Positions 11,051-22,411 are shown, counted from the stretch's first letter. The stretch is DNA of 64,000 nt from Hexactinellida sp. DTS-2022 (GCA_028753945.1 JAPNXP010000010.1:2731042-2795041), one strand, 5' to 3'. Made by a program: numbers and translations. Notes: generated by a model from the letters alone, not told the origin.

Positions 11051-12830
11051 CTCTACCACATGTCCATACACTAGATCAGTTGTATTCTTCCTTCGGTCTT
11101 GAAAATGATTTTTGCACTTATCTCATCAAGGCTACAACTTGCTTTAGTTCCGAGGAAAAAAATGTTGTCATTCAAGTGGATGAAATCCATGTTAAATCTG
11201 ATGTTGCTTATAAAGGGGGGGAAATATTTGCACCAAATTTGAACCCTGAGGATCCGACCAGAACTGTATTCGCGATTATGGTGTCTAGTTTGCATAGGAA
11301 ATGGTCTTGTATTACCCGTTTGTTACCATGTACATCTATCTTCCCCAAAATCTTTCCCACTATCAAAAATTGTATAATCGATATTGAGCATTGTGGTTTA
11401 AAGGTCCAAATAATTTCTACCGATAACTACCCATTGAATGTAAACTTGTTTAAATTGTTTTCTCTTAGTGGAAAGCTGGAAACTAGAGTACCCCACCCTT
11501 TTGATGAAAATAGACCTCTCTTCCTTACATTTGATTTTTCCATATATTGAAAAGTATACGCAATAATTGGTTAAATCAGAATTTTTTTGAGAAACGTTTT
11601 CCAAATTTCGAACATATTGAAATTGATAAATGCAGCTACCCCTTCAGTGTCCATTCTGCTTCCTTTCAAGATGTACGCCTTCTCTACAATTCTGAACGAT
11701 ACAGTTTAGCAAAACTAGCCCCTCACTTGACTGTAAAAGCTTGTTTTACCTTCTAGTTTAGAAAGGCAAAATGTCAAATTGGTTTTGAAGGTTGTTAGCG
11801 AACTTACACTATCTGCTCTTGAAATCCAAAATCAAAGTCGTTGTCCGGAGTATCGTAATAATACATCTAGTTTCGTAAGTATCCTTCTTACTCATTGGAA
11901 ATATTTAATATCAATACGCCGTTCAAAGGGACCCGTTTAAATGATAGCCTCTCAAGACCGTTGATCTTAAACGATGAACGATTTTTATTTTTGACACATA
12001 TAGTATTTTGGCTAGATGCTTGGCAGGATTTACCTGACAAAACGGGTAAATTGAGTAAGCAAACGTATACTAGTTTTAGACACGCCTGTACTGCCTTACC
12101 ACTTATAACTAACCATCTAACTGAAAACTGTGGCTTTTCTTATGTATTATCATCCTTTTTACAAACTGACCCGTTGGAACACCATTTTGGACTCTACCGT
12201 ATGATGTCGGGTTCGAATTACCATATTTCTTACCTTCAGATTCTTGAAACCGAGCGTCGTCTTAAACTTTCTAGTATATTAAACATGTTTGCAGACTAAC
12301 AAGACGTTTTCCAAACGATTCAGACATTTGTAAAGTATTTTTCTACCCCCTCTGATACATCTAGTGATGATGGAATAGCTGTAATGCCTTTTCTTGATGA
12401 AATTGGCGATCTATCATCCATTGAATACTCTCAACAAATGCTTCATTCGTTAGCTTTTATCGCAGGTTATACGGTCCATAAGTTCTTAAAAAGAACTCCG
12501 GAATGCCATGTGTGCACTGATACTTTAACTTATGATAAAGAATTTGTTTTTGATGTTGAATCACATACTGAGTTTAAGCTCTTACAATTAACAGATCGAG
12601 GCGGACTTAAGTATCCTTCTGAGCCTTTTCTTACTGCAGTATAACTTTATGGAAGATCATGATTGCAATAGAAAACAATATTCAGCTGTTGACTTTGCTT
12701 GTCGACGGTCCTTCTAGAAGGTTATTAGTAGAACTCACCTTGATATACAAGGAAAATGATGATGATATTGCTATCTGGAAATCAAATTGTATTAATTGCG
12801 ATGTGACAGTTGGAGTATTTTGAGCAAGTT
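11051..12830 (+). pseudogene. Outer P-type transposase, 3' part (broken)
   Basis: Continues the 6392-7340 coding sequence after the inner insertion. From 11058 it reads HVHTLDQLYSSFGLENDF, then VVIQVDEIHVKSDVAYKGG, the catalytic-region block of P transposases. After a frame change near 11545 comes LKSIRNNWLNQNFFEKRF. A later frame (11895-12299) gives FLQTDPLEHHFGLYRMMSGS, matching the FQTDPLERRFSQYR motif of the inner element. Then 12384-12644 encodes SLAFIAGYTVHKF and a C-x2-C. Coding-like sequence fades by about 12830. Several frameshifts and stops make it inactive. Confidence 0.8.
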
Positions 12831-13338
12831 AATCTTTACTGCTGCTAATTGTTTTCTTGCCAATAAAATTAAAAACTACAAATCCTCTGTGCTTCAAATA
12901 GGTATCGATAAACGTAAATTGAAATAATTCTCATGAATTATTGTTTACCATTACATAATATTTATTGTTGTTGGCACATAATTTCTTTATATTTGTCTCT
13001 TAGATTTCGCGCTATCAAGTATACTTAATTGTCAAGTGATGTGAATTTGAGAGAGAGAGGAGTTCCAAGACATGTTGTGTTTCGTATATGTGTTGTATAT
13101 TACAGTAGATTAAGTTTGTATTTTGTATGTAGGTTGACTTATTATCATTAAATATATTAATTCCAAATAAATGTATGGGTTTATTCTTCACTGATATACT
13201 GGGTTGGGAAATATTTGACTTGAGATGCACTTAAAGTGCTTTTATGTTCACTCCCATAAGAATATTCTATTCCTGAAGTCCATCTATTACCGCATCCATG
13301 GTACATCTACTGTTAGGCCTTGTATAGAGTAGGCTATG

Positions 13339-14271
13339 ACTCGACATAAACTTGAGGGAAAATTTCTAAATTTTTGTAGAAAATGCAGTGATTTTGACCT
13401 TTAGTGACGTCAAAAATGTAAATATATTTACAGAATTCAATTTCTATTTCACATTTGGATGGATATTATATTAAATTCTAGTTGGGAATGTTTAAACAAG
13501 AATTTTGCATGATACATTTTAATTTTTTTGGCACCCAATCACCTTGATAGGAGGTCTTCCCAACTTCTATAAAATGGTTGTTTTGAGAATTTCAAATACT
13601 TAGTACCACAACTAACTACGGTTTATTTTCAATTTAATTTTTTGTTTCGATTTTACATTTTCGAAATTTCCTCGCGTTTTCTTCAATCTAGGCCAGATTT
13701 CCTGATATTTTCAATCTAGGTTATCGCATCCCGAATTCGTACCCGATTTTTGTACTCTTAATTACTAGGGCTGTACCGGATATCCGGTTCTAATCCGGTA
13801 TCCGGCCAGTTACCGGGTATCCGGCAGGAACCGGATATGAACAACTATCCGGCCGGATAACGGTCCCAATTGTATTTGTTTATGGATTAAAGAATAACTA
13901 TCTCTCCGAATATAAAGTGAATTTCCATAGCTCTAGGGTCATTAACTGTCCCTTTCTTCTGTCGTTCTAATGTCTGGTACAGGTTTTCTTGTATAGATAT
14001 TCTTGGACTATAATTTAGATAATGTGTAATAGCAGAACTAGTTGATTGAAAAATACTATGATCACCATGTTGTGAATTTCTACAAGAGGATTTTCATTTA
14101 TAGTTTTTTTTTGTAATTTTCTGGATGTGAATGTTTTATGTGGTTCCACAGTGGTGACGTGCTATATATTTTAGGATTTTTACCACTGATATGTGTATTG
14201 GCATCACATTCATTACAAAGTGCTCTGAAAGAATCGTTCTTAGATAGTGAGAAAAATGCAACCTTTCAAGC
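13339..14271. other. Intergenic; one possible hAT end at 13766
   Basis: No gene is seen. At 13766 TAGGGCTGTACCGGATATCC starts a GC-richer stretch with several CCGGATA repeats up to about 13862. That looks like a hAT-type terminus with subterminal repeats. No matching opposite end was found, so it is probably a solo end. Confidence 0.4.
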
Positions 14272-14274
14272 TAA

Positions 14275-14640
14275 GGCCACATAAAATAAATTACTTGTTT
14301 ATCATCCATATTTTTCGAGAAAATTGGGACGGCGGACGGGATTTTATTTTTATTTTTAATTCCCATTAATATGCAAATAACATTATCCTATGCCAAAAAA
14401 TAAATATACATATTGAATTTATTATAAATCAGAAAATAACATGACAATGCCCAAATAATTAAAGTAATGCTCTTAAATATAGGACTTATTAAAAATTCAG
14501 GCATAGTAGGTACTTTACACAAGTTTATAGCTTATATTTTGTACGATTATGTTCATAAGATAATAATAAAATAGATCCGGACGGATAGTAAAAATTGGGG
14601 CGGGCGGGGATGATAAACAAGTTATTTATTTTATACGGCC
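14275..14640. mobile_element. PIF/Harbinger-like MITE, 366 bp
   Basis: The left end GGCCACATAAAATAAATTAC and the right end (reverse complement GGCCGTATAAAATAAATAAC) form inverted repeats through CTTGTTTATCATCC. TAA flanks both sides (14272-14274 and 14641-14643), the 3-bp duplication typical of PIF/Harbinger. There is no coding capacity. A partial inverted copy lies beyond the proteasome gene at about 16470-16676. Confidence 0.65.
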
Positions 14641-14900
14641 TAATAGGAAAAGCGATCATTAAAAATATTTAGGAATCGAAAATATTATGGAATCGATGAT
14701 CACATAACGCATCCATTTATGGGCATAAAATATTTAGGATGGCAACTATTTGATTCATAAAGTTCGGTTCCCCTGGTTGGTCTATAAATCATTAATTATT
14801 TAATTTATATTTGATTATCATTCAACAATCAAAAATTTTAGAATTTGATTAGTCCTTAGTATTTGCTACACAGTCTTTTAAATTTTAGATTTAATAGACT

Positions 14901-15518
14901 ATGTCTATTTTGGAATATAATGGAGCTGCTGTTATTGCGATGATTGGTTTAAATTGTGTTGCAATAGCTTCTGATAAGAGATTGGGTATTCAAGCGCAAA
15001 CTATAAGCACCGAGTTTCAAAAGATTTTTCGGTTGAATTCTGGAATTTTTGTTGGTTTTCCTGGATTAGCTACTGACGTCTCAACTGTTCAAAAATCACT
15101 TGAATATCGTCTCAATCTCCTTCAATTAAGAGAGTCTAGATTATTAAACCCACGTTCATTAATGTATTTGATATCCTCTGTACTTTATGAGAGACGTTTT
15201 GGACCTTATTTTGTGGAACCAGTCGTTGCTGGTTTACAACCCGTTACTAATCAACCTTTTATAGCTACGATGGATTTAATAGGCTGTCCTATGGAAAAAG
15301 ATGATTTTGTGGTGAGTGGAACTTGTTCTGAACAAATGTATGGAATGTGTGAATCTCTGTGGAAACCAGACCTAGATCCGAATTCGCTTTTCGAGGTAAT
15401 TTCACAGGCATTAATGAACTCAGTTGATAGGGACGCATTAAGCGGCTGGGGTGGTATTGTTCACGTGATTGAAAAAGATAGATTTACGACAAAACAATTG
15501 ATTGCTCGAATGGACTAA
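14901..15518 (+). CDS. PSMB3: Proteasome subunit beta type-3 (20S core), intact
   Basis: 205 codons, the same length as I recall for the human protein, in a single exon. PSMB3 is a structural, non-proteolytic beta-ring subunit of the 20S proteasome in nucleus and cytosol. It lacks the N-terminal threonine of the active subunits. Recognisable blocks in order: [14 protein letters not shown] at the start, [92 protein letters not shown], and ARMD at the end. There are no frameshifts or stops. No poly(A) tract follows the stop, so a recent retrocopy is not indicated. It is the only clear host gene in the window and lies between inverted copies of a Harbinger-like repeat. Confidence 0.97.
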   Translation: MSILEYNGAAVIAMIGLNCVAIASDKRLGIQAQTISTEFQKIFRLNSGIFVGFPGLATDVSTVQKSLEYRLNLLQLRESRLLNPRSLMYLISSVLYERRFGPYFVEPVVAGLQPVTNQPFIATMDLIGCPMEKDDFVVSGTCSEQMYGMCESLWKPDLDPNSLFEVISQALMNSVDRDALSGWGGIVHVIEKDRFTTKQLIARMD

Positions 15519-16469
15519 TTTTGTAGTTTGCTGACCTACTGTTCAAATTATATACCGAATGATATGTAGTTATATTATTATTTCTGTTAGTTTTGATCTA
15601 AGATTATTAGATTTTATTTAGATTTACTTTATTATTTTCCTGCTAGTTGATATAAATTAGCACGCTTTGCGTGCTAAACCCCTTATCAAAAAATACATTC
15701 AGACACAAGCGCTTGGAGGTCGTTTTGCGTTTAATACTATGAACTTTGCTGAATTATAATAGTCTAATTCTACAATATGAAATATTAATGGTTACCTCAT
15801 CTTCGATCAATAGCTGATCGAAAGATGAGGTAAATAATCTTAACTAACATACAATATATGAGTAGAAAAAAACTTTGTTTTCGTATCTTGACTAATCTTA
15901 GCAAAACAACAAATCTCGATATTTACTTATATATCAGAAAATATAAATATAGAAAATATTTCCACAATAGCGGGAGTTTGTAAAGTTTGGCGAGAGGTCG
16001 GGAGGATGGATGAAAAAGGCTAAAAAGCGGCAGCATGGGCAACCCTTACTACACATTATATTTTGTAGAAAAATGAAATTGTCAATAGTTGGCCTTACAT
16101 AATTGATGCATCTTAATCGAGTTTGATGTACTTATTACAATCTGAATTCATATAATGATTCATGCATTCTTGCGATAGGATAGATTTAGAGGAAATTATA
16201 TTTTTATCCGGGATTGATCTTTTTTAACTAATATTACATTTTTATATTTATATTTTATTTCCATTAACGGTGTTACAATTCAACTAGATTTTAAATCTTA
16301 ATACTAACGTTATTATTTCTTCATCTGTCAACAGTAAAAAGTCACAATAAAAGATCAAAATAGCGGATATAATCACCCATTCCTATTACTTATAAATGAC
16401 GGCGCGTAGGCACTAAAGCCGAAAAACAATGAATCTAGACTATCGATTTCGGTTGATTTGCATCGATAA
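15519..16469. other. 3' flank of PSMB3; no gene, two small hairpins
   Basis: AT-rich. A short hairpin, GCACGCTTTGCGTGC, lies at 15659-15673. A longer one spans about 15793-15833: TTACCTCATCTTCGATCA pairs with TGATCGAAAGATGAGGTAA across a 5-base loop with one bulge. Their role is unknown. Confidence 0.5.
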
Positions 16470-16676
16470 TAAATAACTTGCTTATCATCCCCGTCCGTCC
16501 GGATATAATTTATTATTTTCTTATGAACATATTGTAAATGTTAGCAATAAAATTGTGTAAAGTACTCCTAATAATTCAATTTTTAATAAGTCTTGTATTG
16601 GAGGGCATTACTTTAATTATTTGGGCAATTATGTGATTTTCTAATTTAATTTAATATTAATATTTTGGCATACGAT
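16470..16676 (-). repeat. Partial inverted copy of the Harbinger-like MITE
   Basis: AAATAACTTGCTTATCATCC followed by CCGTCCGTCCGGAT is the reverse complement of the right end at 14570-14632. Sequence similarity to the reverse complement of 14390-14580 continues through the TTATGAACATA and TTATTTGGGCA segments. The other terminus is missing. Confidence 0.6.
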
Positions 16677-16834
16677 AATGTTGTTGCATGTTAAATTCAA
16701 TTTAACTAGTTCATACTTGCCAATCCATTTGAGTCGTATCCCTGTACGAGGCTCCAATTTTCCCCTGTACATTGGCAAATATCCATGGACACCCCCAAGT
16801 ATTTTTCTTGCTCGTTGCGCTCGCTCGTCTCGGA

Positions 16835-17137
16835 CATTGATGTGCTCGGTTACTCCGTTATCGTTACTATATCTCCCGTTACTGTATTTGTTCCGTTACC
16901 GTTACTCCTTTACTTTTGTTCAGTTACTCCGTTTACCTTTAATCAGTTACCGTTACCTTAATATATCGTTACCTCATTAAAAGTAACGGAGTAAGGCAAT
17001 GGAATATGTTTAACGTAGTAACGGTAACAGTGTTGCGGTAATGTAATGGTAAGAGTAACTGATTAAAGATAACGGTAAATAGTTAAAAGTAACGGACTTT
17101 TTCCGTTACCGTTACTGAGTAACGGAGCACATCAATG
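16835..17137. mobile_element. hAT-like MITE rich in GTTACTCCGTTACCG motifs, 303 bp
   Basis: Ends CATTGATGTGCTCGGTTACT and (inverted) CATTGATGTGCTCCGTTACT. Flanks GTCTCGGA (16827-16834) and GTCTCGGT (17138-17145) match at 7 of 8. The interior is many near-copies of CCGTTACCGTTAC in both orientations. The open frame across part of it is a by-product. Confidence 0.75.
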
Positions 17138-17153
17138 GTCTCGGTAGTAAAAC

Positions 17154-17302
17154 CAGGGCTGCATTTAGGGGGGGGGCGGGGGGGGTGCTTTTGCCCCCCC
17201 TGGGCTGCCTTTTTCCCCCTTAGTTGGATGGGCTTCGCCCCCCTTATTTCTTTAACCAACCCCATTTGCCCCCCCTGACCTAAAAACCTGTATGCAACCC
17301 TG
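17154..17302. mobile_element. Small hAT-like MITE with G-tracts, 149 bp
   Basis: Starts CAGGGCTGCATTTAGG and ends with the inverted form of CAGGGTTGCATACAGG. Long G and C runs follow the termini. A clear 8-bp duplication is not visible, so the call rests on the termini alone. Confidence 0.55.
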
Positions 17303-17705
17303 AAAACTACACTTATATTGAAACGATTTGCACTTACCAAAGCATTCTATTATGTGTATAAAGATATACGGTCATATTATTTATTCTTATTACGTTTGAC
17401 TTAGATCAAAATGATCACTTAGGAACGGAGATAAAGTTGAATTATAATCCATATATAAATTTGATACATTCCTATACGTGTGGACAGAACAACCAAAACT
17501 GTTGAAATTCCTGTTGAGTACAGGAGTCCCTATACGGTTAACAGAAATGGCCTGTTTGTCATCTAGTTATGCCTTATAGGATTTCCATAGTTATTTTGGC
17601 AATTTTGGTTCTAACTTATAATCAACTGTTTTACAAACCCAATACACCTTTACTTTAAAACTTTTACCTGTCAAAATTGACTTTTACATGTCATTATAGC
17701 TATTA
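17303..17705. other. Intergenic, nothing recognised
   Basis: AT-rich, no ORF or repeat noticed. Confidence 0.5.
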
Positions 17706-18079
17706 GTTTTACTGTGCCGACTATACTTTAGTATAGTGGCCCAGTATTGAAATGACTGCCTTTAATATTTTTACTGTGCCGACTATAGTATAGTATAGTG
17801 GCCCAGTTCTAATCTTACTGCCTTTTTACTGTGCCGACTATACTATAGTATAGTGGCCCAGTATTGGAATCACTGCCTTTATTATTTTTATTTTTACTGT
17901 GCCGACTATACTATAGTATAGTGGCCCAGTATTGGAATCACTGCCTTTATTACTGTGCCGACTATACTATAGTATAGTGGCCCAGTTCTAATCTTAGTGC
18001 CTTGGTTATTATTATTACTGTGCCGACTATACTATAGTATAGTGGCCCAGTTCTAATCTTACTCCCTTTAATATTATTA
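17706..18079 (+). repeat. Minisatellite with a CTATACTATAGTATAG palindrome, about 6 units
   Basis: Units of about 55-70 bp, each with ACTGTGCCGACTATA, the palindrome, then GTGGCCCAGTATTGAAATC or GTGGCCCAGTTCTAATCTT and ACTGCC. The same unit occurs once at 1301-1360. In both places it directly precedes the repeat that starts TTCTCCGTAGACGG, so it is probably the 5' module of that repeat. Confidence 0.8.
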
Positions 18080-19458
18080 TTTCTCCGTAGACGGTGCCCT
18101 GGCCACACCTGTATACATTGGGGGCTGAAACTTGGCATGCAGGTTCGAAGTGACCGTCTAATTTGCACCTGGGGTTACGATTTTTGATCAACTAATTTTA
18201 ACATGAAATCATACCTTGTCAATTTGATAAAATTTTCACATTGGATAGCTAATTTAATTTTACACCTTTTGGAAAATCAAAAATATTCAACTTTGCGTTA
18301 ATTTTTGCCACAAATCGGGGTTTAAATTTCTTTGTTTACCCACACCTCCATTTCATTAAAACTGTTAAATCTAATTCCATTGTTTCAACTTGTAATAAAT
18401 ATATTGATTCAACTTGTTAAATCTTACACTATTGTTTAAACTTGCGATAATCATATTGATTCAAATTGTGAGATCGAGTAGGCTTCTATTTTCTAATTGA
18501 AAACTAAGATATTACATTCCTTAACAACGACAGGTTATGTGATTATATTTACTTCTGCGTGAATATTCTGCACAATGGATACACTGACATAATTAATCGC
18601 TCTGTCTTTAACTTATAGAGACTGTTCCAATTAGATTATTGGGGTTATCGAGTGTGCGGAATTGAAATTTGATAGCCAAATTGATTAATTTATTATTTAT
18701 GGCAAAATAATTTAAATTAATTATTGTAAATTAACATTGAAATTGGTGTTATATTATAAATAATATTAATAATTATTTAAACTAATTAATTTATAATTAT
18801 TTAAACTAATTAATTAAATATCGTTAATCTCAGAGATTATAGAAGATAGAAACAAATTTCAAATTTATCAATTGTTCCTTTTTGACACCTTGAGGTGATG
18901 ATGACATCGTCAAAAAATGTGTTTTTACAATTTTGTGAATAATATATTTCGAATGAGTTGGTTGGTGTTGTGTGATCACCAAACACTCATATAAAAAATG
19001 TTGACTCATCACTTATTATATTCTACTGAAATTTGAATATCTTTGAAATGAAGTGAGCTAAAACGAAACTACCAACTCACTAAGGGTCGTTGCCTTTTGA
19101 AACACCTTTCTGAAATAATTTAACACCTTCATAGTGACAGAGGCGGTCGCAGGATCTGGCCATGCCGGGGCAATGGAGGGGTTTTTAGTATAAATCCTAG
19201 GCATGCCCCATGGCCCATGCAATTAAACTAACAACTTGGCTTGGGCCCGGGGCATAATGTTTTAACCCGGGGCTTTGCCCCGGATGTCCCCCACTGGGAC
19301 CGCCACTGCATAGTGAAGATGACATGGCGGAAAAAAAATCCCAAATTGCAGCCTGTGCCGACAGCATGCTCCTTTGGAGGCACTCTCAATAAACAACCAA
19401 CAAAATATTGTGCCACCAAAGGAACATGCGTCGGCACAGGCTGCAATTTTGGATTTTT
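18080..19458 (+). repeat. Repeat copy B (contains a hAT-type MITE)
   Basis: Starts TTCTCCGTAGACGGTGCC and ends in a long hairpin (about 19337-19458: AAATTGCAGCCTGTGCCGAC pairing with GTCGGCACAGGCTGCAATTT). Its middle part matches copy C and differs from copies A and D, so two subfamilies exist. It carries the MITE at 19138-19308. Confidence 0.8.
19138..19308. mobile_element. hAT-type MITE with GGCGGTC termini, 171 bp
   Basis: Starts CAGAGGCGGTCGCAGGA and ends GGGACCGCCACTG. The perfect 8-bp target duplication CATAGTGA is at 19130-19137 and 19309-19316. Copy C of the surrounding repeat lacks the insertion near 20517. A sister element lies at 36530-36694. Confidence 0.88.
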
Positions 19459-19467
19459 ATTATTATT

Positions 19468-20661
19468 TTCCTTCCGTATCCTCTCCACAGAACAGAGTAT
19501 TATTAACTAAGAGCCCAAATTTTCAGGATATGTGTCTCATGGGTTACAGATGTGCACCTGGGGTCACGATTTTTTATTACATTTTTTTTGACACATTTTT
19601 GCAGCTGTTTAATATTGAAACAGGAACAATAAATAGTACCCGAAAATTAAATTAATTTGCATTCGATAGAGAATTAAATTCTACACCTTTTCACAGTGCA
19701 CGAATTTTCAAATTGTACTTAGTTTGTGCCACAATTGAGTTACAAGTTTCCTTTGTTTACTAACACTTCAGTTCAATTGAAAGTGTTAAATCTAATTCTA
19801 TTGTTTCAACTCGTTATTATTATATTGATTCAACTTGTGAGATCGAGTAGGCTTCTATTTTCCAATTGAAAAAAAATATTATATATTTCACAACAACGAC
19901 AGATTATGTGATTATATTTACTTGTGCGAGAATATTATTGCACTGTTAATATACTGACGTAATTAATTATAATTAATTCAGTCAGTATATTACTTATATG
20001 GATGCTTCCAAATTGTTTATAGGGGTTATCGAGTGTGCGGTATTGAAATTTGATAGCCAAATTAATTAATTAATTATTTGTGACAAAATAATTTAACATA
20101 ATAATTGTAAGTTGACATTGAAATTGGTGTTATATTATAAATAATAATAATTATTATTTATGCAAATTAATTAAATATCATAAATCTCAAAGATCATAGA
20201 AGATAGAAACAAACTTTCAATTTATTAATTGGTCCTTATGGCACGTGCCACCTATGCAAGTGGGTCTTGACACCTTGAGGTGATGATGACATCGTTAAAA
20301 AAATGTGTTTTTACAATTTTGTTAATTTGACATTTAAAATGGGTTAGTTGGTGTTGGGTGATGACCCAACACTCACATAAAAAATGCTGAGTCATCAGCT
20401 ATTATATTCTACTCAAACTTGAATATCTCTAAAATTATATGAACTAAATGGAAACTTCCACCACTCTAAGGGTCGATGCCTTCTGAAACACATTTTTGAA
20501 ATAATTTAACACCTTCATAGTCATGATGACATGGCGGAAAAAAAATCCAAAATTGCAGCTCGTGCCGACAGCATGTTCCTTTGGAGGCACTATCAATAAA
20601 CCACCAACAAAATAAAGTGCCACCAAAGGAACATGCGTCGGCACAGGCTGCAATTTTGGAT
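19468..20661 (+). repeat. Repeat copy C
   Basis: Head-to-tail with copy B. The start is degenerate (TTCCTTCCGTATCCTCTCC), followed by the conserved TTGCACCTGGGGT-like segment at about 19553. It ends in the same hairpin (about 20540-20661). ORF-like stretches on both strands here come from the palindrome and are not genes. Confidence 0.75.
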
Positions 20662-20676
20662 TTTATTATTATTATT

Positions 20677-21501
20677 TCTCCATAGCAGGTGCCCTGGCCA
20701 CACTTGTATACATTAAGGGCTGAAATAAGGCATGTAGTTTCGGAGTGACCGTCTAATTTGCACCTGGGGTTACGATTTTTGATCAAATAATTTTAACACC
20801 TATTTAAACTAATTATGACTCATAGCATTAAATAATTAATAGTTAGCTTGATAAATTTTACATATACGGATAGAGAATTAAATACTACACCTTTTGGCAA
20901 TTCGCAAATGTTCAACTTAGCCTAGGTTTGAGCCATAATTGGGGTGCCAATCTCCTGTGTTTCCTCGCACTTCAGATTCAGTAAAACTGTTAAATCTAAT
21001 TCTATTGTTTCAACTTGTAATAATTATATTGATTTAACTGTTCAATCCTACTCTATTGATTCAACTGCGATAATTAAATTGATTCAACTTATAAATTCCA
21101 GCTGGCTTCTATTTAATTGTAGCATTACTATACAATGGATTAAATTAAATAAATTTATATAAGGAATTCGTTGACTTTACTCAACTCACCGTGGATAACA
21201 TTGCTAAAATATATAACTAATAATATAATCTATTATCAATACATAATGAATGAATGGCATTAAACTCTAGATGGTTTATGATAGAAACAAACTTCAAATT
21301 CAACAATCGTTCCTTGTGACTCCGACCACTTAACAAATGGTTCTTCACACCTTGGGCGTTGATGACTTGGCGAAAAAAAATCCAAAATTGCAGCCTGCGC
21401 CGACAGCATGTTCCTTTGGAGGCACTATCAATAAACCACCAACAAAATATAGTGCCACCAAAGGAACATGCGTCGGCACAGGCTGCAATTTTGGATTTTA
21501 T
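20677..21501 (+). repeat. Repeat copy D, with the empty site of the RAG1-like insertion
   Basis: Head-to-tail with copy C, starting TTCTCCATAGCAGGTGCCCT. It is of the same subfamily as copy A. The segment around 21105-21140 reads continuously through TAGCA (21120-21124), where copy A has TAGTA, transposon, TAGTA. It closes with the hairpin at about 21379-21499. Confidence 0.82.
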
Positions 21502-22088
21502 TATTTATGGTAGTATTTGCTGGGATTGCTAAATTGTTGCTAATTTATCTGATATTTAGGCTACTTTTCATACATTTGAAAACATTTAACTTGAAAGGTT
21601 CATCTTAATCGCCTCGTGTTTGGTAACGTCAACTGTTAGATCTAACACAATAGAATGTTTGTCCCTCCTAAGATTAAAATTCTGGTTACGTCCATGGTTT
21701 GTATGCACTTCAGGTGCTGGGGGTTTAATTCGTTCAATATCAACGTTCCCTTAATGTTTATTAAAATACGAATTTATTTTGCATTTATTTGTCATATATA
21801 AGGATATGTGTAGATATTTATTATATTAGAATTAACTTTTGCTTTATAGAGTGGCAAGCTGCTCGTCCCCGCTACGGGCGTCCTTACAACTTGCACTCCG
21901 GCCTGTATTCAAAGCAAATAGCTTTTCAAATTTTATGCCGGTTGTGTTTAAATATTGTCAAATGTAACAAAATACACGAAAATTATACATCCTCTCTCCC
22001 TACGTAACGTTTTTACCATGTTGTAATAAAAAGTTACGTTCTCCTTCTGCCCCTTCGAAGCGTTACGTAAAGTTCGAAGGCCTGTTGC
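21502..22088. other. Intergenic, nothing recognised
   Basis: Open frames here are short and without recognisable motifs. The GC-richer patch at 21850-21910 was not identified. Confidence 0.4.
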
Positions 22089-22411
22089 ATAGGATTCTGA
22101 CCCGAAATACAAAATTGTAATAGCAAATCCATGGTGCGGGTCAAAATCCTACGGTAGTCAAGAGCGTAGGATCCTGACCCGCAATACAAAATTATAATAG
22201 CGAATCCATGGTGCGGGTCAAAATCCTACGTAGTCAAGAGCGTAGGATTCTGACCCGCAATACAAAATTGTAATAGCAAATTCATGGTGCGGGTCAAAAT
22301 CCTACGGTAGTCAAGAGCGTAGGATCCTGACCCGCAATACAAAATTATAATAGCGAATCCATGGTGCGGGTCAAAATCCTACGATAGTCATCCGTAGGAT
22401 TTTGACCCGCA
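22089..22411. repeat. Palindromic tandem repeat, about 77-bp unit, 4 copies
   Basis: Each unit begins GTAGGATCCTGACCCGCA and ends with its inverse TGCGGGTCAAAATCCTAC. It is joined to the next by TAGTCAAGAGC. Each unit can therefore fold on itself. A related single motif (TTGCGGGTCAAAATTCTACG) occurs at about 30583, also next to CAACAGGCCT, as on the left flank here. Confidence 0.85.

Larger units (their letters stand above)
5688..13338 (+). mobile_element. Outer P-superfamily transposon (degenerate, interrupted)
   Basis: Ends are CATAGCCTACTCTATATAAG at 5688 and its near-perfect reverse complement finishing at 13338. The inverted identity continues through GGCCTAACAGTA. The flanks are ACTCGAC at 5681-5687 and 13339-13345, a perfect 7-bp direct repeat. 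Inside are the remains of a THAP-domain P-type transposase on the plus strand. They are split by a hAT-type MITE (5832-6273) upstream and by a second P-superfamily element (7341-11050) within the coding region. The start CATAG resembles the CATG start known for P elements. Confidence 0.85.

Noticed and set aside
16678..17340. Frames of 85-100 codons on both strands
   Set aside because: They lie across two hAT-like MITEs with G/C tracts and GTTAC repeats.
22089..22411. CRISPR-like array
   Set aside because: The spacers are constant and the unit is a palindromic tandem repeat in a eukaryotic genome; no cas genes.
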